The notes under the pieces were generated by a model. The model was not told the origin of the DNA. It worked only from the letters and a program-made list of their open reading frames with translations, and did not search any database. A stretch of 64,000 nucleotides of DNA from Fusobacterium perfoetens. Its GTDB lineage: Bacteria; Fusobacteriota; Fusobacteriia; Fusobacteriales; Fusobacteriaceae. Made by a program: the position numbers and the translations under genes. Positions 53,837 to 62,618 of this stretch are shown in pieces (position 1 is the stretch's first letter; every line of letters starts with the position of its first letter). The stretch is taken from the NCBI RefSeq assembly GCF_021531475.1, contig NZ_JADYTX010000006.1:1-64000 (forward strand), in the 5' to 3' direction.

Positions 53837-54175
53837 TTGACAAATCCAAAAACTGCTCTTGAACTTATGAAAGCTAGATATGAAGCATATGTATCTGGAG
53901 ATATTGATTTTATAAAAAAGACTCACGATCCTAAAACAGCAAGGGGAATTAATTGGAAAGATGCTGAAGAATGGTCTAAAAATTCTAAATGGCTTGGACT
54001 CGAAATTATAGAAACTGTTCGTGGAACTCAATTTGATATTGATGGAATAGTTGAGTTTAAAGCAACATATATTGATCTTACAACAAATGAGGAAATAGTT
54101 CATCACGAAAGAAGTTACTTTGTAAAAAAAGGTCGTCATTGGTACTATAAAGGTTGGCTTCCAATCTCTGAATAA
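53837..54175 (+). CDS. YchJ-like NTF2-fold protein
   Basis: The 112-residue protein matches the central domain of the YchJ/UPF0225 family: ALELMKARYEAYVSGDIDFIKKTHDP, then W..LEIIET..G, a VEFKATY strand and HERSYFVKKGRHWYYKG. The SEC-C zinc motifs that flank this domain in YchJ are missing. The start is TTG, with AAGGAGG at the right distance (53823-53829) and no ATG upstream in frame. Function unknown. Confidence 0.75.
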   Translation: MTNPKTALELMKARYEAYVSGDIDFIKKTHDPKTARGINWKDAEEWSKNSKWLGLEIIETVRGTQFDIDGIVEFKATYIDLTTNEEIVHHERSYFVKKGRHWYYKGWLPISE

Positions 54176-54187
54176 TATTTAAAACAA

Positions 54188-54217
54188 AAAAGCTGGAGAA
54201 TTTCCAGCTTTTTTTGT
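54188..54217. terminator. Bidirectional terminator
   Basis: AAGCTGGA pairs with TCCAGCTT (54190-54210) with T-tracts on both strands. It ends the YchJ-like gene and the leftward TRAP-kdu operon. Confidence 0.8.
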
Positions 54218-54241
54218 CTTATCATATTTATTTCTAGAGGA

Positions 54242-55015
54242 TTATCTAACTAACCATCCACCATCTACTGCTAATATATGTCCGTTTACATAATCTGCTG
54301 CTCTACTTGCTAAAAATACTACTGTTCCCATTAAATCAAATGGTTCTGCCCATCTATCTGCTGGGATTCTTGATAATATTTCTGCATTTCTTTTTTCATC
54401 TGCTCTTATTGGTGCTGTGTTTGCTGTTTTTATATATCCTGGTGCTATTGCGTTTACTTGGATATTTTTACAAGCTAATTCATTTGCAAATGCTTTTGTT
54501 ATTCCTGCTACTCCATGTTTACTTGCTGTGTAAGGTGGTACAAATTTTCCTCCTTGGAATGAAAGCATTGAAGCTATATTGATTATTTTTCCGCTTCCTT
54601 GTTCTACCATTACTTTTGCTACGTCTTGACTCATATAGTATACAGCGTTTAAGTTTATGTTCATTACTGCTTCCCAGTCAGAATCTTTGTATTCTAATAA
54701 TGGAGCTCTTCTTATTGTTCCTGCATTATTTACTAATATATCTATTTTTCCATAAACTCTTTTACATTCTTCTACAGAAGCTGTTACTTGCGCTCTATCT
54801 GTTAAGTCAGCTTGGAAAAAGTGAATTTTTCTTCCTTCTGCTTCTACTAATTTTCTTGTTTCTTCCCAATCTCTATCATAAGTTACTACAAATAAATCTG
54901 CACCAGCTTTTGCAAAAGCTACTACATATCCTTGTCCTAATCCTGTATTTCCTCCAGTTACTATTGCTACTTTTCCTTTTAATGAGAAAAAGTCCATTGA
55001 AAATTCATTTAACAT
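54242..55015 (-). CDS. kduD: KduD, 2-dehydro-3-deoxy-D-gluconate 5-dehydrogenase (SDR)
   Basis: The 257-residue short-chain dehydrogenase has the NAD site TGGNTGLGQGYV, NNAGT, the catalytic Ser, and Y-T-A-S-K in PPYTASKHG. FSLKGKVA at the N-terminus and AIAPGYI.T.NT.PIRADE.R are KduD-like. It reduces 2,5-diketo-3-deoxygluconate (DKII) to 2-keto-3-deoxygluconate. It is the last gene of the TRAP operon, directly after kduI, whose product it uses. Confidence 0.9.
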   Translation of the reverse strand: MLNEFSMDFFSLKGKVAIVTGGNTGLGQGYVVAFAKAGADLFVVTYDRDWEETRKLVEAEGRKIHFFQADLTDRAQVTASVEECKRVYGKIDILVNNAGTIRRAPLLEYKDSDWEAVMNINLNAVYYMSQDVAKVMVEQGSGKIINIASMLSFQGGKFVPPYTASKHGVAGITKAFANELACKNIQVNAIAPGYIKTANTAPIRADEKRNAEILSRIPADRWAEPFDLMGTVVFLASRAADYVNGHILAVDGGWLVR

Positions 55016-55044
55016 TTTTTCCTCCTAAATTTCCCTATATTTTA

Positions 55045-55875
55045 TTATCTTAAATCTTCCATTGCAACATGATCCATATCTGTGAATGTTTGATTTTCTC
55101 CTACCATTCCCCAAATAAATGTATATCCTCCTGTACCTACTCCACTGTGGATTGACCAAGATGGAGATATTACAGCTTCATCATTTTTCATAACTATGTG
55201 TCTTGTCTCTGTTGGTTCTCCCATTAAGTGGAATATTCTTGTATCTTCTGCCATATCAAAGTAGAAATATACTTCCATTCTTCTGTCATGAGTATGACAA
55301 GGCATACTATTCCATACTGATCCATCTTCTAAAGCTGTCATTCCCATTACTAATTGACAACTATCTAATACATCTGGATGGATATATTGGTTTATTGTTC
55401 TTTTGTTTGATGTTTCTATACTTCCTAAGTGAACTTTTCTCGCATCAGCTAATCCTATTTTTTTAGTTGGATAAGCTTTATGCGCTGGAGCTGAGTTCAT
55501 ATAGAATTTAGGTGGATTTTCTGGGTCTACTCCTTTAAATAGAACTTCTTTTACTCCCATTCCTACATAGATAGCGTCTTTAAAATCTAATTCATATTCT
55601 ACACCATCTAAAGAAATAACTCCTTTTCCTCCTACGTTTATTACTCCTAATTCTCTTCTTTCTAAAAAGAAATTAGAACCTAATTCTTTACTTCCTTCTA
55701 ATTTTATAGCTTCAGTTGTTGGACAAGCTCCTCCAACAATGATTCTATCATAGTGAGAATAAACTAATTTTATATTATTTGGTGTAAAAAGATCTTGAAT
55801 TAAATATTCCTCTCTTAATCTTGCAGTATCATAATGTTTTGCATCTTTGTTACTTGAAGCATAACGAATTTCCAT
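55045..55875 (-). CDS. kduI: KduI, 5-keto-4-deoxyuronate isomerase
   Basis: The 276-residue cupin enzyme has the KduI motifs MEIRYASSNKDAKHYDT at the start, YSHYDRIIVGGA, LERRELGVINVGG and the zinc-binding region MPCHTHDRRMEVYFYFD, with HSGVGT later. It isomerises 4-deoxy-L-threo-5-hexulose uronate, from unsaturated uronate ends of polysaccharide lyase products, to DKII. An intercistronic hairpin separates it from the dctM gene upstream. Confidence 0.95.
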   Translation of the reverse strand: MEIRYASSNKDAKHYDTARLREEYLIQDLFTPNNIKLVYSHYDRIIVGGACPTTEAIKLEGSKELGSNFFLERRELGVINVGGKGVISLDGVEYELDFKDAIYVGMGVKEVLFKGVDPENPPKFYMNSAPAHKAYPTKKIGLADARKVHLGSIETSNKRTINQYIHPDVLDSCQLVMGMTALEDGSVWNSMPCHTHDRRMEVYFYFDMAEDTRIFHLMGEPTETRHIVMKNDEAVISPSWSIHSGVGTGGYTFIWGMVGENQTFTDMDHVAMEDLR

Positions 55876-55910
55876 TTTTCCTCCTTAAAAATATATATTT
55901 TTTAAATAAG

Positions 55911-55938
55911 TTTGAGACTGATATACACCAGTCTCAAA
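55911..55938 (-). other. Intercistronic hairpin between dctM and kduI
   Basis: TTTGAGACTG (55911-55920) and CAGTCTCAAA (55929-55938) form a perfect 10-bp stem. In the direction of transcription (minus) no T-tract follows, so it is more likely an RNA stability or partial attenuation element than a full terminator. Confidence 0.55.
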
Positions 55939-55945
55939 TTTTTAA

Positions 55946-57253
55946 TTATTTTATTAGTCCGAATATTTGTGGTAAGAATAGTGAAAAACTTGGTACAAAA
56001 GTTACTAAGAATAATATTAATATTGTAACGGCGTAGAATGGTAGTAACCACTTAAAGACTTCCTCAATGGTTACATTACCAATCTTACATCCAGTAAACA
56101 GTATAGGTCCAACAGGTGGTGTAATTGTTCCTATACAAAGGTTAAATACTAACATTATACCGAAATGAACTGGTGTCATTCCAAAACTTTGTACTATTGG
56201 TAAAAATATTGGTGTAAATATTAATACTGCAGGTGTTGGGTCCATAAATGTTCCTATTATTAATAATAAGATATTCATTATTATTAATATAACTATTTTA
56301 CTATCTGTAACACCTAAAAGTAATTCAGCTATTTTTTGAGGTATATGAGCAAATGCCATTACCCAAGACATTATAGATGAAACACCAATCATAAATATAA
56401 CTATCGCTGTCATTTGAGCTGAGCTTAAGAAAATTTTTGGTAGATCACTTAATTTCATTTCTTTATAGATGAACGAAAGTATTAAAGAGTAAACAACAGC
56501 TATTGCAGATCCTTCTGTTGCTGTGAATATTCCTTTTAAAATTCCACCGATTACTATTATAACTAATAATAAACTTGGTACTGCATCTAAAACTATTTTT
56601 ATCATTTGACTTGTACTCATTGAGTCTTCTGATTTATATTTTAGTTTTTTAGCCATTAAGCTAGCAACTATCATAATTCCTAATCCCCAAAGAATTCCAG
56701 GAATATAACCAGCTATAAATAAAGCTGATATTGAAACACTTCCTGCAACTGTTGAGTAAACTATCAATGTGTTACTTGGTGGTATTAACATTCCTGTTGG
56801 TGCTGAAGAGATATTTACTGCAGCACTATATTTTTTATCATATCCTTCTTTTTCTTCAATTGGAGATATTGTTCCTCCTACTGCAGCTGCTGCTGCAACT
56901 CCAGAACCACTAATCGCTCCAAAAAGCATATTTGCCACAACATTAGCTTGTGCTAAAGGTCCATAAAATTTTCTTCCAAAAAGTTTTGCACAATTTATAA
57001 GTCTTATAGCTATTCCACCTGTGTTCATTATATTTCCTGCTAATATAAAGAACGGTATTGCTAAAAGTGAAAATGAGTTAGTTCCTATAAAAACTCTTTG
57101 TGCTGATGTTATCATTGCCCCATCAAAAGGTAAAATAAGTAACATTGCCATTGTAGAAGAAAGTCCTATACTGATACTGATTGGTACCCCTAATGCTAAG
57201 AATATAGCTAATGTTATAAATATTATCATTCCTACTTGTATTGCCAAATCCAT
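55946..57253 (-). CDS. dctM: TRAP transporter large permease (DctM type)
   Basis: The 435-residue protein has about 12 helices and DctM motifs: ALGVPISISIGLSS, LAIPFFILAGNIMNTGGIA, GAISGSGVAAAAAVG, EKEGYDKKYSAAVNISSAPTG.LIPPSN and the C-terminal GTITPPVGPILFTGC. It is the Na+-coupled transport subunit for an organic acid. Context with kduI and kduD points to a uronate. It starts 12 bases after the small permease. Confidence 0.92.
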   Translation of the reverse strand: MDLAIQVGMIIFITLAIFLALGVPISISIGLSSTMAMLLILPFDGAMITSAQRVFIGTNSFSLLAIPFFILAGNIMNTGGIAIRLINCAKLFGRKFYGPLAQANVVANMLFGAISGSGVAAAAAVGGTISPIEEKEGYDKKYSAAVNISSAPTGMLIPPSNTLIVYSTVAGSVSISALFIAGYIPGILWGLGIMIVASLMAKKLKYKSEDSMSTSQMIKIVLDAVPSLLLVIIVIGGILKGIFTATEGSAIAVVYSLILSFIYKEMKLSDLPKIFLSSAQMTAIVIFMIGVSSIMSWVMAFAHIPQKIAELLLGVTDSKIVILIIMNILLLIIGTFMDPTPAVLIFTPIFLPIVQSFGMTPVHFGIMLVFNLCIGTITPPVGPILFTGCKIGNVTIEEVFKWLLPFYAVTILILFLVTFVPSFSLFLPQIFGLIK

Positions 57254-57264
57254 AACTTTCTCCT

Positions 57265-57741
57265 TTATTTACCTTTTTTACCACAGGCAATCACTTTTAT
57301 ATTGTGAATTGCATAGAATATTACAAACACTCCACTTATTGGAATTGCTGAATATATAACTCCCATTGGTATTTGTAAAGCTGCATCCACTTGCCCCATT
57401 TGTCTTAACGCTGAAAAATATCCCCCATAAATCATAACTATTAGAACAAATATAGTAATTATTATTTCTTGAAAAATATCTATTACTTTTCTTAGAGTTC
57501 CTGATGTCAAATCTCTAACGAAAGAAATTTGCATATGTTCTCTTTTTCCAAATACATAGGCTGAACCATACATAACTAACCATACAAATAAATATTGTGA
57601 TGTTTGCTCTGTAAAAATACTAGGATTATTGAAAACATATCTTGTAATAACTTGCCAAGTTACTAAAACTGTCATAACTCCCATTATAACTATACAAAAT
57701 AGTTCTATTATCTTATCCAGACAATTTTTTATTTTTTCCAT
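57265..57741 (-). CDS. dctQ: TRAP transporter small permease (DctQ type)
   Basis: The 158-residue protein has four transmembrane helices and the DctQ pattern: VTWQVITRYVFNNPSIFTEQ.SQYLFVWLV, then GSAYVFGKREHMQI. It scaffolds the DctM subunit. It lies between dctP and dctM. Confidence 0.9.
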   Translation of the reverse strand: MEKIKNCLDKIIELFCIVIMGVMTVLVTWQVITRYVFNNPSIFTEQTSQYLFVWLVMYGSAYVFGKREHMQISFVRDLTSGTLRKVIDIFQEIIITIFVLIVMIYGGYFSALRQMGQVDAALQIPMGVIYSAIPISGVFVIFYAIHNIKVIACGKKGK

Positions 57742-57759
57742 TCCTATCTCCTCTAGCTA

Positions 57760-58764
57760 TTATTTAGCTAAATCTCTAACATCTTTGTAGATTTTTTTAG
57801 TCATATCAGAAATATTAGAAACTTCTTCTTGAAGAGGTTTTACTCTTTCTTGGAATGGTTTAATATCTACTTCGATGAATTTTGCTCCGTTTTCTGTTGC
57901 TACTTTTTTAGCTTGTTCTACGTTTTCGTTCCATACTGTAAATTCATTTTCTATTGTTTGTTTCATTAAGTCATCAAATATTTTTCTGTTTTCTGGAGTC
58001 ATTCCATTGTATAATTTTTCATTGATGATGATTAAATCTGGAACCATTAAGTGGTTAGTATATGAAAAGTAAGGTGCTACTTCATAATGTTTTAAGTCAA
58101 CATAAGTAACTTCGTTATTTTCTCCACCTTCAATAACTCCTTGTTGAACAGCTGTATAAACTTCTCCTTGTCCCATAGGAGTTCCAATTCCACCCATATA
58201 GTCAACCATTTTTTTCATTGTATCAGATTGCATTACTCTGAATTTGTATCCTTTTAAATCTTCTGGTTTTGTCATTGGTTTATCTGTATAAAGACATCTT
58301 GCTCCTGCTGTAAATGCTCCTATAACTTCAAATCCATTTGGTGCTACTGATTTAAATAATGGATCTAATACATCAGATGTAAATACTTTCTTTTGATGTT
58401 CTAAGCTGTCATATAAATATGGTAATCCTATTACAGCAAAGTCTTTATTGAAACTTTCAACAACTGGATTTCCTACTACAGACATTTGAATAACTCCGTT
58501 TTGAACTAATTCGGCTGTAGCTCTTTGGTCTCCTAATAATTCGTTTGGAGATATTTCTAATTTATAAGCTCCTTTTGTTTGTGCTTCTAAATCTTTACTA
58601 AATTGCTCTAACGCTTTGTATTGTGGATGTTTTTCTGATTGATTAAAAGCTACTTTTAAAACTTGTGTTTTAACTTTTGCATCAGATGATGCTTCTTTTT
58701 CCTTTCCACATCCCATAAATAATCCCATAACTGCTAAACTTCCTACAAATAATACTTTTTTCAT
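57760..58764 (-). CDS. dctP: TRAP transporter solute-binding lipoprotein (DctP type)
   Basis: The 334-residue protein has a lipoprotein signal with Cys19 (FMGC) and a DctP domain: LKVAFNQSEKHPQYKALEQF, LGDQRATAELVQNG, GARCLYTDKPM..PEDLKGYKFRV and GEVYTAVQQGVIEGGEN. The Arg in KFRVM is the residue that usually grips the substrate carboxylate. The lipid anchor suits an outer-membrane bearing or fusobacterial periplasm. It is first in the operon, with a good promoter. Confidence 0.93.
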   Translation of the reverse strand: MKKVLFVGSLAVMGLFMGCGKEKEASSDAKVKTQVLKVAFNQSEKHPQYKALEQFSKDLEAQTKGAYKLEISPNELLGDQRATAELVQNGVIQMSVVGNPVVESFNKDFAVIGLPYLYDSLEHQKKVFTSDVLDPLFKSVAPNGFEVIGAFTAGARCLYTDKPMTKPEDLKGYKFRVMQSDTMKKMVDYMGGIGTPMGQGEVYTAVQQGVIEGGENNEVTYVDLKHYEVAPYFSYTNHLMVPDLIIINEKLYNGMTPENRKIFDDLMKQTIENEFTVWNENVEQAKKVATENGAKFIEVDIKPFQERVKPLQEEVSNISDMTKKIYKDVRDLAK

Positions 58765-58790
58765 TTAAAACCCCCTCATCTTTATCTTTG

Positions 58791-58814
58791 TTCGTTATTA
58801 AGAACTAGTTCGCA
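58791..58814. promoter_or_regulatory. Putative operator of the TRAP-kdu operon
   Basis: GAACTAGTTC (58803-58812) is a perfect 10-bp palindrome about 12-22 bases downstream of the predicted start. A second half-site TTCGTTATT lies next to it (58791-58799), the tail TTCG being shared. It is a fair site for the divergent IclR-family regulator. Confidence 0.45.
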
Positions 58815-58830
58815 TTTAAGTATATTATAA

Positions 58831-58859
58831 ATATACTACATGTTTTTTCTTTTGTCAAG
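58831..58859 (-). promoter_or_regulatory. Promoter of the TRAP-kdu operon
   Basis: On the minus strand TTGACA (58854-58859) and TATATT (58831-58836) are spaced by 17 bases, a near-consensus promoter upstream of dctP. Confidence 0.65.
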
Positions 58860-59016
58860 TTCTATTTTTATTTTTTTATATATTTTTTAAAAACTTAATT
58901 AACTAAATAAATACATATTTTATATAATTATAAGTTTTTATTTTAAATTTAGATAGCTTTTTTTTGTTTTTTCTGATATCATATTTTAGTAAAACGATTT
59001 TTTGGAGGATAAAAAA

Positions 59017-59784
59017 ATGGAGCTACACAAACCAACTGAAAGAGTTGTTAATATTTTGAATATAATTTCTAAAAATTCTGGACAACTAACCTTTTCAAAT
59101 ATTTCAAAATTAATAGATATTCCAAAAAGCACTCTTTCTCCTATATTAAAAACTTTAGTTGAACTTGAACTTCTAGTGATAGATCCTACTTCTCAAACAT
59201 ATACAATAGGTTTAAATGCTTTTCAAATAGGACAAACATATTTAGAAAATATAAATGGGTTGGATCTAATAAAATCTCATATGAGAACTATAGTTAATGA
59301 ATGTAATGAAAATTGCCAAGTAGGAATTAATCATAATCATGAAGTTTTATACTTAGCTAGGATAGAATCTCCTCAACCAATAAAAATGATGTCATCAATC
59401 GGAAGAAATCTTCCTCTTTACTGTACTGGACTGGGAAGAGCTTTGCTTTGTGAATATTCTGAATCAACTATAAAAAAATTATATTCTAATGAATTAAGAA
59501 AATTTACTGAAAATACTATTACTGATGTTAATGAGATTGTTAAAATAATAGAAAAAGCTAAAAATGATGGGTATTGTGAAGAGATAGGAGAGATTACTTC
59601 AGATGCTCAGTGTGTAGCTGTACCTATTATAAGTAATGGAAATATTATTGCTGCTCTTGGGGTTAGTTTACCTATTTTTAGAGCTTCTTCTGAGCAAATA
59701 GAAAAAATTAAAGTTCTTTTAAGAGAACATTCCAGTGCAATTACAAAGGAACTTGAAAACTTAAATATTACTTCTTTAATTTAA
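59017..59784 (+). CDS. IclR-family transcriptional regulator (KdgR-like)
   Basis: From ATG 59017 the protein is 255 residues. It has an N-terminal winged HTH (PTERVVNILNIIS, LTFSNISKLIDIPKSTLSPILKTL) and the IclR effector domain: GRNLPLYCTGLGRALL, GYCEEIGEITSDAQCVAVPI and a late ALGVSLPIF. The ATG is preferred to a TTG 15 bases upstream, which is part of the GGAGGA ribosome region. It is divergent from the TRAP-kdu operon and most likely regulates uronate use, as KdgR does in enterobacteria. Confidence 0.9.
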   Translation: MELHKPTERVVNILNIISKNSGQLTFSNISKLIDIPKSTLSPILKTLVELELLVIDPTSQTYTIGLNAFQIGQTYLENINGLDLIKSHMRTIVNECNENCQVGINHNHEVLYLARIESPQPIKMMSSIGRNLPLYCTGLGRALLCEYSESTIKKLYSNELRKFTENTITDVNEIVKIIEKAKNDGYCEEIGEITSDAQCVAVPIISNGNIIAALGVSLPIFRASSEQIEKIKVLLREHSSAITKELENLNITSLI

Positions 59785-59799
59785 CAAATTTTTATTCTA

Positions 59800-59842
59800 A
59801 AAGAAAAAGATGCTACATTAAAAGTAACATCTTTTTCTTTGG
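59800..59842. terminator. Bidirectional terminator between iclR-type gene and uxuB
   Basis: AAAGAAAAAGATG (59800-59812) pairs with CATCTTTTTCTTT (59828-59840), a 13-bp perfect stem between the converging genes. Confidence 0.75.
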
Positions 59843-59857
59843 TAGTTATTAATAATA

Positions 59858-61459
59858 TTATCCTAAATATTTAGTTAAAACTTTGCTTACTGCCCCTTCT
59901 CCCTCTAACATTTCTACGAAATATTTTTCAACATCAGAAGAAAGACCAATTTCCACTAAATCAACGCCAAAAATTGATTTATTTTTTAGTATCTCTTTTA
60001 ATTGACCATTGTATGTTTCTGGTTTTCCAAATTCTACTCCATCAAGAGTTTCTTTTAACATTTCTAACATTGGGTCTGGACTTATGCTTCTTTCTTTCCC
60101 TATATCATCTACACCTAATAAATATCTAAACCAACCAGCATAAACTAATGGAATATATTTTATATCAGATATTTTTAATTCATTACTTGCTAAATAAGCT
60201 TTTAATGTTTCACCATATCTTATTCCAACTTTTTGAGAAGTATCTGTTGCTATTCTTTCTGGTTGATCTGGAATAAACGGATTAGCAAATCTTTCGTTTA
60301 TAACTTCATCTATAAAATCTTTTGGGTTTAATATTTTTGGATCTTCTACAACTTTTAAAGCTTCATTATATCCAATATTTTTTATTAATTTATTTAATAA
60401 AGGATTAGAAACTGCATCATATATTGTTTTTTCATTTAATAGACATCCATATACTGCTAAAGCTGTGTGTAATGGATTTAAGCAAGTTGTAACTTTCATT
60501 CTTTCAGTTTTTTCAACAGTTTCTCTATCTGTTACATAAACACCTGCTTCTGCCATTTCAAGTTTTGGTCTTCCATTAGGAAATTTATCTTCTACTACAA
60601 AATATTCTGAAACTTCTGCATTTACAAATGGAGATGTATAAGTTTTTTTATCCGTAATAATAGTTTCCATTCCTTCTAATCCTAAATTTTCTAAATAATT
60701 TTTTACAACTTCGGCTGGTCTAGGAGTAATTTTATCTATCATTGACACTGGAAAAGTTACTTTTTCCTCATTAGAAATATATTCTATAAATTCTTTTTCT
60801 ACAAAACCATTTTTTATCCAATGTTCTGCCACATCAAATACAGCAGCTTTTATTCTATCACCGTTACCTGCGCAGTTATCCATACTTACTATTGCTATTG
60901 GAGTAGCACCATTTTTATATCTAATGTATAAAAGTTCTGTAACTATACTCATAATGTGTTTTGCTTTATTTGGAACATTAGAAAAATCTTCTTCAACTAT
61001 TGGAAAATATTTTCCAACAGGATTTTTTAAATTATATCCTTTTTCTGTTATTGTAAAACTTATCATTTGTAATGTTGGCATTTTTACAATTTCTTCTAAC
61101 TTTTCTCTATTTTCACTTACTTTTAATGAATCAACAATACTTCCTAAAAGTTCTGTTGAAAATTTTCCATCTTTCGACAAAATAACAGATAAAGTTAAAT
61201 TATCATATGGAGTATAAGCTTTCTCAATTATCTCTTCATCAAAACTTTCTGCAACAATAATTCCTGTATCTTCAAGACCTTTATTTAATAGATTTTGTTG
61301 CATCTTTCCAATGTATGCTCTAAATATATTTCCTGCACCAAAATGCAACCATTTAGGTGATTTAATTGTATTTTCCTTAACTTTTACTATATCATATAAA
61401 GGAACTTTTATTTCTTCAATTTTTTTTATATTTTCTATTTCCTTTAAAGAAAGTTTCAT
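59858..61459 (-). CDS. uxuB: Fructuronate reductase / mannitol dehydrogenase family (UxuB)
   Basis: From ATG 61459 the protein is 533 residues, in the polyol-specific long-chain dehydrogenase family: WLHFGAGNIFRAYIGK near the N-terminus (NAD site), SMDNCAGNGDR, FPVSMIDKITPRP and the late TTCLNPLHTALAVYGCLL with KCLN-type active-site region. It reduces D-fructuronate to D-mannonate. The preferred start has GGGAGGA; an upstream in-frame start at 61483 adds a poor tail. The length exceeds E. coli UxuB (486). It follows uxuA. Confidence 0.87.
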   Translation of the reverse strand: MKLSLKEIENIKKIEEIKVPLYDIVKVKENTIKSPKWLHFGAGNIFRAYIGKMQQNLLNKGLEDTGIIVAESFDEEIIEKAYTPYDNLTLSVILSKDGKFSTELLGSIVDSLKVSENREKLEEIVKMPTLQMISFTITEKGYNLKNPVGKYFPIVEEDFSNVPNKAKHIMSIVTELLYIRYKNGATPIAIVSMDNCAGNGDRIKAAVFDVAEHWIKNGFVEKEFIEYISNEEKVTFPVSMIDKITPRPAEVVKNYLENLGLEGMETIITDKKTYTSPFVNAEVSEYFVVEDKFPNGRPKLEMAEAGVYVTDRETVEKTERMKVTTCLNPLHTALAVYGCLLNEKTIYDAVSNPLLNKLIKNIGYNEALKVVEDPKILNPKDFIDEVINERFANPFIPDQPERIATDTSQKVGIRYGETLKAYLASNELKISDIKYIPLVYAGWFRYLLGVDDIGKERSISPDPMLEMLKETLDGVEFGKPETYNGQLKEILKNKSIFGVDLVEIGLSSDVEKYFVEMLEGEGAVSKVLTKYLG

Positions 61460-61483
61460 TTTTTCCTCCCATTTAATTAACAC

Positions 61484-61513
61484 AAGGTTACAAAATAAAA
61501 ATTCTGTAACCTT
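61484..61513 (-). other. Intercistronic hairpin between uxuA and uxuB
   Basis: AAGGTTACA (61484-61492) and TGTAACCTT (61505-61513) form a perfect 9-bp stem. The T-tract is only on the + side, so in the direction of the operon it is not a standard terminator. Confidence 0.5.
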
Positions 61514-61521
61514 TTTTGTTG

Positions 61522-62595
61522 TTATTTATTGTTTTTTTCTAAAGTATCCCAGATTCCCCAAAGATACATAATTCCTAAAGCTCTATCGTAAAGTCCATAC
61601 CCTGGTCTACAAGTTTTTTCTTCTCCCCATAGATGTCTTCCATGATCAGGTCTAACATATCCTTTAAATCCTATATCATGATAAGCTTTTACAACTTCTA
61701 CAATGTCTACATTTCCATCACATGCTCTATGAGAACTTTCTATAAAGTCACCATTTTCAAATACCTTTACATTTCTTATGTGAGCAAAATGTATTCTATC
61801 TCCAAATTTTCTTATAAGATTAGGAATATCATTTTTTAAATTTGGTCCTAAAGAACCACTACATAAAGTTAAACCATTGCAAGGACTATCCACTAATTTT
61901 AAAACTTTTTCTATATGTTCTTCATCTCTAACTATTCTAGGAAGTCCAAATATTGGCCAAGGTGGATCATCTGGATGAACTGCCATTTTGATTCCAACCT
62001 CTTCACAAGTAGGAATTATTTTTTCTAAGAAATATTTAAAGTTTTCTGTTAATTTTTCTTCTGTTACATCTTTGTATTCTTCAAATAATTCATTTAATCT
62101 TGAAAGTCTTTCCGGTTCCCAACCAGGCATTGTTTTATCTCCAGCTCCTTCTAAGATTCTTCTAGTTACTTCTTGAGGAGAAACTCCTGTAACTAAATCT
62201 TTTTGATAAAATAATGCGTTTGAACCATCAGGCATTTCTTTATATAAATCTGTTCTTGTCCAGTCAAAAATTGGCATAAAATTATAGCATATAACTTTTA
62301 CTCCAACTTTTGCTAATTTTTTTATAGTATCTTTGTAGATTTCTATATATTTATCCCTTGTTGGTTTTCCTATTTTAATATCATCATGTACGTTAACACT
62401 TTCCACTACATCTGCATCAAAACCTTTAGATTTTATATAGTCTGTAACTTCTTTTATTCTTTCAAATTCCCATTCTTCACCAGCCACTTTATCGTGTAAT
62501 GACCAAACAATAGATGTTACTCCTGGAATTTGTCTGATTTGGTCTAGAGTTACGTTATCATTTCCTACTCCATACCAACGAAAAGCCATTCTCAT
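61522..62595 (-). CDS. uxuA: Mannonate dehydratase
   Basis: The 357-residue TIM-barrel enzyme has the UxuA opening MRMAFRWYGVGNDNVTLDQIRQ in two pieces, VVESVNVHDDIKIG, MAVHPDDPPWPIFGLPRI, LTLCSGSLG and the late HIRNVK, RPDHGRHLWGE metal sites. It removes water from D-mannonate to give 2-keto-3-deoxygluconate. It lies 23 bases after the large permease. Confidence 0.96.
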   Translation of the reverse strand: MRMAFRWYGVGNDNVTLDQIRQIPGVTSIVWSLHDKVAGEEWEFERIKEVTDYIKSKGFDADVVESVNVHDDIKIGKPTRDKYIEIYKDTIKKLAKVGVKVICYNFMPIFDWTRTDLYKEMPDGSNALFYQKDLVTGVSPQEVTRRILEGAGDKTMPGWEPERLSRLNELFEEYKDVTEEKLTENFKYFLEKIIPTCEEVGIKMAVHPDDPPWPIFGLPRIVRDEEHIEKVLKLVDSPCNGLTLCSGSLGPNLKNDIPNLIRKFGDRIHFAHIRNVKVFENGDFIESSHRACDGNVDIVEVVKAYHDIGFKGYVRPDHGRHLWGEEKTCRPGYGLYDRALGIMYLWGIWDTLEKNNK

Positions 62596-62618
62596 TTTGT
62601 TTCCTCCTAATTTATGTC

